A stretch of 64,000 bases of DNA, from the NCBI GenBank assembly GCA_973895155.1, contig OZ316894.1, positions 17,794,001 through 17,858,000 of the forward strand. Reading direction: 5' to 3'. This DNA comes from Marsupella aquatica. Lineage: Eukaryota; Marchantiophyta. Made by a program: the position numbers and the translations under genes. The number at the start of each line of letters is the position of its first letter. Positions within the stretch are counted from its first letter, which is position 1. Below the pieces are notes generated by a model that saw only the letters and a program-made list of their open reading frames with translations, did no database searches and was not told where the DNA came from. Positions 11,301 through 19,573 of this stretch are shown here, piece after piece.

Positions 11301-11883
11301 GGAAGCCCAGAAGGAACTAGAGGAGGCGTGCAAGGACCTGGATGAGACCCAGGAGGAGTTGGAGGAAATCACGAGGAAGATGGAGAACCTCCAGCGGCGG
11401 GCCGACAACCAAACGGAGCGGCTGAAGAAACAAGCCGCAGTATTTAAGTGCTTGTCTTCATCAGGCCCAACTCCAATTGGGGCAACCAAGTTACCAGGAG
11501 TGGTACTGGCCGAAGAAAAAGCCGCGCCACCTGCACCAGTGCCGGAAGTAAGTGGGAAGGGGAAGGGACCAGCTGCCGAACCAGAAAAGAAGAAAAAGCG
11601 GAAACCTTCAGGGTCAAGGAGTAATCCAACTCCACAAGCCGTGGTGACCAAGGAGGTAGAACCAGCACCATCCTCCGACATGAATACGGCAATAGATCCC
11701 GCTATCATCACAGGTGGGGGTGGTGCGGCCCAAGCCGAACTACTCAGTAATGAGGCCGGTATTCCAGATCCGCCTCTTGAGCAGGCCGGGGAGACCGTAG
11801 CCGAGGCTGAGGCCGTAACCGATTCCCGAACCGATGCCGACGCCGATGGTGGACCCAGTCAGGCCGATGGAGAGTTGACTTAG
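8344..11883 (+). CDS. 1,179-aa coiled-coil protein of the nested element, plant-transposon-type domain
   Basis: This is the longest open frame in the window and is uninterrupted. Residues 1-90 are strongly basic (Arg/Lys-rich). Residues 215-250 carry KRKG and PAKRTR, nuclear-localisation-like. Residues about 272-470 form a globular segment with LLEFVRSW, then YGKDFYLTPKVIAEVFGLP. This resembles the putative plant transposon protein and plant-mobile-domain proteins, in which a ...ITPEVIAEVLGLP-like stretch is typical; that resemblance is by eye only. Residues 470-770 are low-complexity, Pro/Glu-rich. Residues about 776-1032 are a long Glu/Lys/Arg heptad-rich coiled coil. The tail has KKKKRKPSG and ends acidic and Ala-rich. 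No zinc knuckle, protease, polymerase or DDE motif is visible. Intactness suggests recent constraint or a recent insertion. The role is unknown; it could be a gag-like structural protein or an element-encoded regulator. Confidence 0.7.
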   Translation: MEPGPRPEVRTLRVKTRLGLGRVKRRRLGRINGKKDRQRRGVRSACTRWWLICEHELGRRLREANYCQLLRQALGERVDTDDRPKEGMSNINQAAHFWGCLFERATEYIKTYEDEESERAAREWQELARLWELQKTAFLGGELIKDEFLWTPTSNQLDDLLFCKDSVVGIREAIKNCNNIHWELKDSTERWTQATVLGETSTAAEMKRKGAVNDEATPAKRTRSAAPKKPAEQQSRRQGEAEEEEVDPIKAIPTRDDTWKGWAATLPVEVQLHFAREEDACFTAMQTKKYQGFMAGSSLEAFVRLPWLKPEVPESDLLEFVRSWEPETNCTRIYGKDFYLTPKVIAEVFGLPIGNKTKVDTRKTLPDKEFRSFPGPSTKNGFFRNTCTNPHIGEMIDFLRVTMHCNLPRAEIGKAQVYLAERPDPSRDYNGYLLNQLKKILKEEQQVIGMGSVSRLGYHMPLLCRYARGQTFAPVLPLQVRAPEEAPTPRPLAEKPQPPVSPTIEQVSRPRKEDLPMQQPGMQSLLKLLRKEKKSASATTTATATMQDTTTEVGLHRLTRENPFVGDKERIRPESKPGVRMYVGISSSESEAELPEAPTDEEEREKPDVQEVEEAVEDCSHDNSGYGSDHHVPGVRTCGRFVPTLPRVVQGDPNQQSSPESPPPDVAPPSFDGIKQMVQEFQERIRQEEEAAMAREKDLPGGDWPEDIRRLAKKGSKPLATIEEIRKTAWEQRPRWAMPITSTYSTYAKNRAMEYGEMCGELALGIFGEELEVGPFFHREQLEKHQLEEAVALERSKKDEVIRRLRRMEAEIEDLRAAKKAQDELRIKRHELNIMQGQLDTVQADNQNIKDKLTQTQGELADTIKEREKWKQELKNTEEAHITANSRAMAETQRKEWALKGELEKIRGALEQKEAELGKSYQGIMALQQELASLTASFKADLREKDEMLDQTYAKMNQMESVIIAELDKELRATREERTTLKQEREEAQKELEEACKDLDETQEELEEITRKMENLQRRADNQTERLKKQAAVFKCLSSSGPTPIGATKLPGVVLAEEKAAPPAPVPEVSGKGKGPAAEPEKKKKRKPSGSRSNPTPQAVVTKEVEPAPSSDMNTAIDPAIITGGGGAAQAELLSNEAGIPDPPLEQAGETVAEAEAVTDSRTDADADGGPSQADGELT

Positions 11884-12891
11884 TCAAGGGCAGGTAATCT
11901 GTCAGAGAATGAACCTACGGCAGTGGCTGAGGAGGAAGCGTTGGGGGCGTCCATTAAGGATCCTCCACCGGTGTCGTGACGGTGCAAGGGCGCCATTCCT
12001 TTTAGGGAGGGCGGACGTGGAGGGAGGAGGCGTGAGTGGGCAGGGCGGGCGCTGATCTCCAAGTTTAGGATTAGGATCAGGACCAGGAGCGGCCCTGACA
12101 CTTAGCTTAGTGGGATTGCGGTTCCACTGGTAGGAGCAACACTTGTGCTCCTGCCTTGCTGTACATAGGTAGATTCGGGCAAGTAGATTACTGTTAGGTA
12201 GATTAGGCTTACGATGCAAAGAATGGCGGATCCACTACCAGGATAAGTACCTGGGCAGCGGGGAGCTCAGGGCCTCTTCTTTAGCAAGTTTTTAGTTTGC
12301 ACCAGCCGGGCTGGGATCAAGTAGGACGAGAAGCTCTCGGTTAGTCATACAGTGACCCTTGTGTATATTCATGTTTCCTCATGCCTAAGAGCTGAATAGA
12401 GTTGGCCTCACGGCTTAGTTCGTAGAGCTTGTGTATGAGATGTACTGTTTGTATGGCAAGTGCATGGTATGACTCAGTCAGAATGAGTCATTTTGCTATT
12501 TGTGTGTCGCATTAACTTGTGTGAAGAGTGCCCACATCAACCAAAAGGAAGGAAAGTAAGCAGGGGAGTGAGAGTTGGATGTGTCGAGCTGAGAGAGGTC
12601 TTAGCGGCTTAACCAAGCCTATTGGGGATCATTCCGGCGACGGAATCCAAACATACCTAACAAGACGGAGGGGAAGATAGGGGAAGGCCTAGATTAGGCC
12701 GGCTACGTATCTCATGACCCGATGAAGGATCTATCCAGTATATGTGTGTAAAATGTTAACAGTAGTAGTAGAAGGTTAGCAGCGTCCCATGCCGCTAAGC
12801 CGTGGAAATGGCCTCGCCAAGCGCGAAACCTGCGGGAATCGGCTTGAGCTGGGGGGTTTCTTGGGTTTAGGGAGCCATGGGACGCACCACA
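11884..12891. other. non-coding 3' third of the nested insertion
   Basis: About 1 kb with no open frame of note on the plus strand. It contains CTAGATTAGGCC (palindromic, near 12689), a GAATGAGTCATTTTGC/ATGACTCAGTCA pair near 12468-12492, and TATA-like TATATGTGTG near 12736. No second copy of the left-end sequence TGTGATGCCTAGAC was found here, so no internal LTR pair exists. Confidence 0.55.
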
Positions 12892-12896
12892 CCTGG
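12892..12896. repeat. right target-site duplication CCTGG of the nested insertion
   Basis: Second copy of CCTGG, directly following the CACCACA end of the insertion and directly preceding the resumed LTR (CTATATGC). Confidence 0.92.
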
Positions 12897-12999
12897 CTAT
12901 ATGCACAATAGCACTACCGCTAACATTAGCTAAGTCCTAACCCGAGTTAGACTAACTATGGTTAGCTCATGAGTCACAAGACTAGAGCAATATCTAACA
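12897..12999 (-). repeat. copia 3' LTR, segment 2 of 2
   Basis: 103 bp from CTATATGCACAATAGC to GCAATATCTAACA. It aligns with 19466-19568 with one A/G difference. Together with 7988-8228 it makes 344 bp. Confidence 0.95.
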
Positions 13000-13010
13000 A
13001 ACTCCCCCTT
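13000..13010 (-). other. polypurine tract of the copia element
   Basis: Read on the minus strand the sequence is AAGGGGGAGTT and it abuts the TGTTAGAT start of the 3' LTR. This is the expected place and composition of a plus-strand primer. Confidence 0.85.
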
Positions 13011-13206
13011 GACTCTTGTCTTGGGGACTAGACTAAATGCTACCATATGGAATCCTCAGCGGGAAGTTCTAGACAATCACCAAACCAGGTCTCCCCCTAA
13101 AAACCACAAGGGTTAACTAAGGGTTAACTAGAACTAAGTCGTAGCCAAACAGGAATGAGTAATCCATATACAAATAGTCACACATTGCTAAATAACTCTA
13201 CTTGCA

Positions 13207-15189
13207 CTACAACTGCAAAACCTGCAAAGTAGCACGGTGTCTTGAGAAACTCTCCAAAGGAATCACTTTGGTAAAGGCATCGGCGGGATTGAGCTTTCCA
13301 TCAATCTTGACTAGCTCAAAAGTTTTATCAGACACTGCTTGCCTGATAAAATGGTACTTGATATCAATGTGCTTCACCCTGCTATCCATCACCTGGTTAG
13401 CAGCCAAGTGAAGAGCACTCTGACTATCACAGTTTAGAGTCATTTTGCCATGCTCTAAATCCATCTCCGCGATCAACTTGTCCAACCAAATTGCTTCCTT
13501 TGCTGCTTCTGCTGCTACAACATACTCTGCTTCTGTAGTAGACTGAGATATGCACTTCTGCAAGGTAGATTTCCAACTGATACATCCTCCTCCAAGAGTG
13601 TATACAAACCCAGTTGTAGACCTCCTTGTATCCAGACAACCTCCATAGTCAGAATCTACATAGCCAACTAACGTTCTATCTGATCTGTTATTAAATAGTA
13701 ATCCATAGTCCTGTGTACCCTTCAGATACTTGAGAATCCACTTCACAGCTTCCCAATGTACCTTCCCTGGATTTGACATGAATCTGCTGACCTTGCCCAT
13801 CGCTAGGGCCAAGTCAGGCCTAGTACAAGTCATCAAATACATCAGACTGCCTACTGCCTTCTCATAAGGAATCTTAGCCATCAGACCTTTCTCCACAGCA
13901 TTCGTAGGAGAGAAAGCCGATGATAACTTGAAATGTGAAGCTAAAGGAATACTCACTGGCTTACAGTTCTCCATGTTGAATTGTGCAAGTACTTTCCTCG
14001 CATACTGGCCTTGACTCAAGCACAACTGTCCAGTCTCAGAGTTCCTAAAAATCTCCATCCCTAAGATCTTCTTGGCCTTACCAAGATCCTTCATCCTGAA
14101 TTCAGCGCTCAATTTTGCCTTGAGACTGTCAACCTTAGATTGATCTTTAGCCACAATTAGCATGTCATCCACATAGATCACCAGAATGATGAAACCAAAT
14201 ACATCATTCTTGATTGATTTCGTATACACACAAGGATCATACACCATCCTTGTAAAACCTTGAGCAAGCATGAAATCATCAAACCGCTTGTTCCACTGTC
14301 TGGAAGACTGCTTCAATCCATACAAGGATTTGAGCAATCTGCAAACTAAGTTCTCTTGGCCCTTCTTCATAAAGCCTAGTGGCTGTCTCATGAAGATCAT
14401 CTCTTCCAAGTTGCCATAGAGAAAAGCAGTAACAACATTCATCTGATCCATCACCAGATTAAGAAACACAACAAGCTGACACAAGATCCGAATTGTGGAA
14501 TACTTAGCCACCGGTGAAAAGACCTCATTGTAATCCACTCCTTTCTCCTGAGTGAATCCCTTGGCAACAAGCCTTGCCTTGTAAATCTTATCTCCACCCT
14601 CTGAAAGACTGTCCTTCAACTTGTAAATCCACTTGCTGTCCACCACTTGCTGACCTCTTGGAAGCTCCACCAGCTCCCAAGTCTTGTTGTCACTCAAAGA
14701 TTGCAACTCCCTTTGCATTGCTGCATTCCACTCATGCTTCTGCTCTGAAGCACAAGCCTCACTATACGAAGAAGGCTCTCCTTCTTCCAAGATCAAAGCC
14801 ATATCATCTTCATCAGGTGCAATGTCAATATCATCTAGCTTAGATGAGTCTGCCCATTGACCATACCTGGTAGGAGCACTAGTAGAACGACTGGAAGTTC
14901 TTCTAGTAGATGACTCAGGCTGATCTGTTGCTGCTGCTGGTTGAATTTGAGGTACCCCAACAACAATTTGCTCCTCTTGTTCCATCACAGGAACCAGCTC
15001 CAAGCCCGGAGCTTCTCCATCTCTCCTGTCATGAACTGCATCATGACTAATCTCCCCCTCAACCCGGTCCGGGATGGGAGATTTCCCCTTGTCAGTCTGG
15101 GAGTCCTGAGAACTCTCCCCCTCCTTTGATGATCTGGACTCATTAAAGGACACATCTCTACTGATAATTAACTTATAGGTTACTGGATC
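13207..15189 (-). pseudogene. copia reverse transcriptase and RNase H segment of the broken polyprotein
   Basis: The longest open part runs 15153-13207 (648 codons) and continues the frame of the upstream segment past the stop at 15190-15192. It begins with the short linker after integrase and an acidic, Ser/Pro-rich stretch. It then shows reverse transcriptase motifs (WIYKLK, ARLVAKGFTQ, NVVTAFLYG, SLYGLKQ, and the active-site YVDD within LVIYVDDMLI). RNase H follows with VDSDYGGC, RRSTTGF, ISWKS and STTEAEY. The frame ends at a natural stop at 13207-13209. Reverse transcriptase would copy the element RNA inside the particle. Coding capacity looks intact in this part, but it is cut off from gag and integrase by upstream stops. 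Confidence 0.93.
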
Positions 15190-16425
15190 TCATAACCTAT
15201 AACCCTTCACACCTTTCTGATAGCCAAGGAAAATGCACTTCTTTGACTTGGACTCCAGCTTGGATCGAAGCTGAGAAGGTGTAAGCACATAAGCATCACA
15301 TCCAAAAATCCTCAGATGTGAGTAATCTGCTGGACGCCCGTACCTCATTTCAAATGGCGTCTTGAATCCAATAGAACTGGATGGAGAAAAATTTACCAAA
15401 TAAGCTGCAGTGTTGACAGCTTCAGCCCAAAACTCATGTGGTAAGCATGATTGACTCAACATACTCCTCGAGCGGTCCAATAGTGTTCGGTTGAGTCTCT
15501 CAGAAACACCATTCTGCTGAGGAGTATAACTTGTTGTGAGATGGCGGGTAATCCCCTGCTCCTTACAATACGTTCCAAATTCCCCGGAATTGTATTCACC
15601 GCCATTATCCGATCGAAGATATCTCACCTTATTACCAGTCTGATTCTCAACTCGGGCTTTCCACTCCTTAAAAGTGGCAAAAACATCAGACTTATTATGT
15701 AGAAAGTATATCCACACATACCTTGAGTAATCGTCTATGAACGTGACATAGTAAAACCGTCCAGAATGTGAGGGAGTAGGGGCTGGACCCCACACATCAC
15801 TATGCACATACTCAAGTACCTCCTTGCTGGTGTGAGTTCCAACTCTGAAGGGTTTCCTGTGCTGCTTCCCTAGCACACAGTGCTCACAAAATTCCAACTT
15901 ACAAGATTGCAAATTAGAAAGTAATCCTTTCTTCTGAAGAATAACCAAACCTTTTTCACTCATGTGGCCCAAACAGAAGTGCCACAGCCGGGCCGTCTCC
16001 TCATGAGATAAGGTTACATTGGCTTCATCACAAACTACACAGCCCTCCAAAACGTATAGATTGCTATGTCTCTTTCCCTTCAATACAACTTTAATACCAG
16101 TTGAAACCTGAAGGACACCATTACCAGAACTCCACTGATGGCCATTTGCTTCTAAAACTCCAAGTGAAATGAGATTTTTCATCATCCTGGGAATGTGTCT
16201 CACATTCCTCAACGTTCTTACAGCACCATCAAACATATGAAATCTTACAGATCCAAGTCCAACAACTTGACATGGGATTCCATTTCCCATCAACACTTAC
16301 CCGTTGGAAACCGTGTAAGAACTGAAAAAATCTCTCCTAGAGTAAATGTGAAAAGTACATGCACTATCTAGAATCCAGTCATCACTACCTGGATTTGACA
16401 CTACGTTGAGAGCATAACCTTGGCA
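15190..16425 (-). pseudogene. copia protease-integrase segment of the broken polyprotein
   Basis: Same frame as gag and reverse transcriptase. After the gag stop (TGA, 16426-16428) the frame continues with a protease-type WILDSACTFH motif. A TAA at 16297-16299 follows, after which 16296-15190 is open. Integrase features seen are the HHCC zinc finger (HFCLGH ... CEHCVLGK), the DDE core (HSDVWGP; FIDDYSR; RSDNGGEY; TSYTPQQNGVSERLNRT) and the copia-type C-terminal GCDAYV ... CIFLGYQKGVKGYRL. A third stop, TGA at 15190-15192, separates it from reverse transcriptase. There are no frameshifts, only the stops. Integrase would insert the cDNA and create the 5-bp target duplication seen here. Confidence 0.92.
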
Positions 16426-17490
16426 TCACAATATGTCATCATCATCGAGTAAATCTACCTCATGCGAGCTCGATGCCGCGTTAGCAGATGCAGTAGGGTT
16501 CTTTACTCGACAATCCCTTTTCATGTGGCCTGGCTTGCCACAATTCCAACATGGAAGAGGCTTCCTCTCTTGCGATTTCCCTCTGGATTTAGATCTCCCC
16601 CGTGATGTAGATCTAAACCTGTTCTGCCCATTTGAGCGTTGCGCTGCTCTTCCCCTGTTCACATTGAGCGCAGTGCCAGAAGAAGATGCTGTCTGTGATT
16701 GACCCAACTTCTTCTGAGCATCATCAGACAGCAAGGAGCTCACCACCTCATTATACGAAATGGACTTCAGATCTCTATACAAGAGCACATGTTTCAAGCC
16801 CTGATATGACGGCGGTAAGGAGCTTAGCAGAAGCAAGGCCTTATCCTCATCTTCAACTCCTTTTCCCAGGTTTGACAGATCCACCACTAGACTGTCAAAT
16901 TCATCTAGATGATCCTGCATCTTGCTCCCTTCCTTGAGCCTGAGGCTCATCAAGAGAGACTTCTTGTACAGCCGGTCTGACGCATCTTCTCGGTAGTACT
17001 TCTCTCTTAGAGCCTTGAACAGTGATGCGCAATCCGCATAATCATCCAGCTGCTTGATGATGTGCGGCTTCAGATAAAGCATCACTACATTGACAGCAAT
17101 CACCTGCTCCTGTCTCCACTGTCTCACAGAATTCTCCTCCTCTCCATCATACTGCTCTCGCGAAGAGAGTAGATGAGCTAAGCCCATGGCCCGAAGAACA
17201 CCCTTCACTTGCTTCTCCCAGAGCAAGTAATCAGTACGACCATCGTACTTCTCCACCTCAAACTTTACTCCTCCGAATCTAGCCATCTCCCTCTTCTTCC
17301 CCACTACCGATAGCTCTGGTAATAACACAGCTTCCTCCATTGCACGCCGCACCGGTGATCGTACCGGTGTCACTAGTTCTTCCTCAAACGGTAGCAGCTC
17401 CTCCTCAGACTCTCCGTCTGACCGTCGCGATCCTGAAGCTCCACCGATGCCAATTCTTCCAGTATCCTCCGAGTCACTCATATGAAACAA
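16426..17490 (-). pseudogene. copia gag with zinc knuckle
   Basis: 354 codons from ATG at 17490 to TGA at 16428-16426. The N-terminus is acidic and Ser-rich. The central part has the copia gag signature pattern: FEVEKYDGRTDYLLWEKQV, then LSSLPPSYQGLKHVLL. The C-terminal part is Arg/Ser/Gly-rich and holds one CCHC knuckle, CWNCGKPGHMKRDC, which binds RNA in the particle. The protein would form the virus-like particle shell. It is the 5'-most part of a single-frame polyprotein. Whether its TGA is a normal gag stop or a lesion cannot be decided from one copy, but copia elements usually read gag-pol in one frame without a stop. Confidence 0.9.
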
Positions 17491-19205
17491 TCACGAAAAA
17501 ACGTCTTTTTTTGAAACTTCTCATAAAACTCAAAACTCAATACCACCGCGTAGCCCACGAAGCTAGGAGTCCAATACTGAAAGCCGAAATCAAAATCGAA
17601 ATTTGACGGAAAAGTTATTCAAATTTCGGTCGGGGTGGGTAAAACCTTGGGAAACTCCCCCGTTTTGACCACCTCGGAGAATAACCAAAATACCCAGTAC
17701 AACCCTTCGTCGGAATCGCAATGTGATCGGTGCGCCTCGTTGCTAACTCCAGTGGCAACGTTCTTGCCAAAAAAGAACCAAAAAAAAGTTACCATTTGGC
17801 GGACGGAATCTTTGTCGGACGGCCGAAAAACAGCTCTCTGTTTTTCGGGAATATTCCCGCACAGTACAGCAGGTCTCACAGGGGGCCGTTCCCCCTGTCA
17901 GAGCGGTTAAAACGGAGGGCGGCAGGTCCCGGCACCAAGAGGAAAAACAAGAGGAAAGAAAAAAGCTTTAAAAAGGGCCTTAAGGGGGTCAAAACGCCCT
18001 TTATACCCTAAAATACAGGTATATAAAAAAAAGGGAGTAGACGCGTATCGGGCCGGGCATTTACAAAGGAAAACCAGGGAAAATGGAAATTTAAAAGCAC
18101 CCTAAAGGGGGTGATAAGCCCCTTAAATCGAAATACACCCCGTATGGGGTCGCAATGTACAGAGTCCGGGCGTAAGAGGGGCGTACAGGGTGCGGGGGCC
18201 GGGCAAGTAGGGGTGCCGGATACGGGGTGCCAGGGACAAACCCTCGCCATGCGCCGGGGAGGGGCGTCGGCAGCTTTGGAGGGCCGCGAAAGGGGTGGGC
18301 AGGCGAGCGCAAGGCCGGAGGTGGGGAGGCGGTCGCGAAGGGCACCCGGCGAGCGCCCGGTCGCGCGTGAGGCGCCGGCCGGCGCTGCGTGGTGCGACTA
18401 AAAAAAAACGCGAAGGCGGGGGGGAGTATCGGGGTCGGGGGGAGTCCGTGTGTTTATACACACGATTGTGTGTATAAGCACACACAAGGGGTTAAACCCT
18501 TTTAAATGCAAAAATGACCCCCCGGGAAAACAAAATAAAAAACTCACCTTGATAAGCTGTTGTTTGAGACAAGGAAAGTGAATGCCGCCGACGGTAAAAG
18601 TGGCCGAATTTCACCGGCACAGTCTGCTGCTCCAGCAGAGACTAAACTTTTCGTCGCGTCGCCTTCACTCCACGTGAAGTGCCAATCCCGGGCTCAAAAC
18701 GACCGCCTCGCCACGATCAAAACGTTGAGCCGTAGCACTTCACGTTTCTTCCACCAAGTCGGACGTCACGAAGGGAAACCCGGTTCAGTTGAGAACAAGC
18801 TCCATAGCTTGTGAGAAAACCTGAACGCCTCCTTCACTCGTCACGACACACTCGGTAACAACTCGGCCGCAATTCAACTAATGAAATGACCAGCTCGCTT
18901 CAAGCTTCAACTTGAGCTAAAATGTGCGATCCCTCCCGCACCGCACGGCTCACACCGTTGAAAAATGCGATCTCTGGTCTCTCCCCTAAAAAGCCGTCGA
19001 ACACGAATAAAACCTGAACGATGCAAATTTCAATTCCTCCGCACCACGGATACCGATCAGCGAGTTCTAACCACCGTTAGAAAGCCCTCTCACTAACCTA
19101 TCCGCACAGCCACACACATTCGAGTTTCGTGCGATGAAACTCTGAATGTACCATCGACAATGAACGCTGGAAAAACCTATCACGAAAAAACCTCATCACC
19201 TCCCA
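17491..19205 (-). other. long leader of the copia element
   Basis: About 1.7 kb between the primer-binding site and the gag ATG, with no conserved coding content. It includes a GC-rich segment (about 18150-18440), with CpG-rich strings, and a short CACACGATTGTGTGTATAAGC inverted motif near 18459. Open frames in this stretch are short and unlike any retroelement protein. It probably holds packaging and dimerisation signals or captured host sequence. Confidence 0.6.
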
Positions 19206-19222
19206 GGCATGCTCTGATACCA
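19206..19222 (-). other. primer-binding site, initiator tRNA-Met type
   Basis: On the minus strand TGGTATCAGAGCATGCC begins two bases inside the 5' LTR. TGGTATCAGAGC is the standard plant copia primer site complementary to the 3' end of initiator methionine tRNA. Confidence 0.93.
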
Positions 19223-19224
19223 CT

Positions 19225-19568
19225 TGTTGAGCATAGACGACATTCGTAACGGCAAGCCCATGAACCATCCAATGCACAAGAGTCAACCCAGAGAGATACG
19301 TGGTTCACCTCCACATGAGGCTACGTCCACGGGAACACACAAGAGCTTTACTGCACTCTAGGCCGACCGGCCATACCAAGCATCCACAGCACAAGCTCTC
19401 CCTATCTCTCAACTAGCTCCGTAACAATGAGCCTAAGTTCCTCCAGGGTCTGGCATCAACCCTGGCTATATGCACAATAGCACTACCGCTAACATTAGCT
19501 AAGTCCTAACCCGAGTTAGACTAACTGTGGTTAGCTCATGAGTCACAAGACTAGAGCAATATCTAACA
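19225..19568 (-). repeat. copia 5' LTR (intact copy)
   Basis: 344 bp with TG...CA ends on both strands. It serves as the element's promoter and as the reference for rebuilding the split left LTR. It differs from the left LTR at three transition positions. Confidence 0.95.
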
Positions 19569-19573
19569 CATTG
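19569..19573. repeat. right target-site duplication CATTG of the copia element
   Basis: Perfect second copy of the 5-bp duplication found at 7983-7987. Confidence 0.9.

Larger units (their letters stand above)
8229..12891 (+). mobile_element. 4,663-bp nested insertion: candidate ORF-bearing solo LTR
   Basis: The insertion starts TGTGATGC and ends GCACCACA, so its ends form an imperfect inverted TGTGRTGC and the canonical TG...CA. It is flanked by a perfect 5-bp duplication (CCTGG) in the left copia LTR. These are marks of LTR-retrotransposon integration. However, the insertion holds no pair of internal LTRs, primer site, reverse transcriptase, integrase or recognised transposase. The simplest fit is a single long LTR left by LTR-LTR recombination. 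It encodes one 1,179-codon plus-strand ORF starting 116 bp inside the left end and has about 1 kb of non-coding sequence on the right. A non-autonomous element of an unrecognised DNA-transposon class is the main alternative. Confidence 0.75.
7988..19568 (-). mobile_element. Ty1/copia LTR retrotransposon, minus strand, interrupted by a nested insertion
   Basis: The element is bounded by two 344-bp LTRs (left 7988-8228 plus 12897-12999, right 19225-19568) and a CATTG target duplication. Without the nested insertion and its duplicated 5 bp it is 6,913 bp long. Read on the minus strand the order is 5' LTR, primer-binding site matching the 3' end of initiator methionine tRNA, a 1.7-kb leader, gag, protease, integrase, reverse transcriptase/RNase H, polypurine tract, 3' LTR. 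Integrase before reverse transcriptase identifies the Ty1/copia order. The polyprotein is in one frame throughout, broken by three stops, so this copy is not autonomous. The LTRs differ at three positions, which indicates a recent insertion. Confidence 0.95.

Noticed and set aside
11199-11711. 170-codon antisense open frame inside the nested-element ORF
   Set aside because: It is a shadow of the plus-strand coiled-coil frame, with Ser-rich translation from reverse-complemented Glu/Lys codons.
8229-12891. Mutator, CACTA or Helitron identity for the nested insertion
   Set aside because: The 5-bp duplication excludes Mutator (about 9 bp) and CACTA (3 bp), and Helitrons make no duplication; ends also do not match.
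13207-17490. In-frame stops of the copia polyprotein explained by RNA editing or stop-codon readthrough
   Set aside because: Plant RNA editing of this kind acts on organelle transcripts, and three separate stops make programmed readthrough unlikely; decay is simpler.
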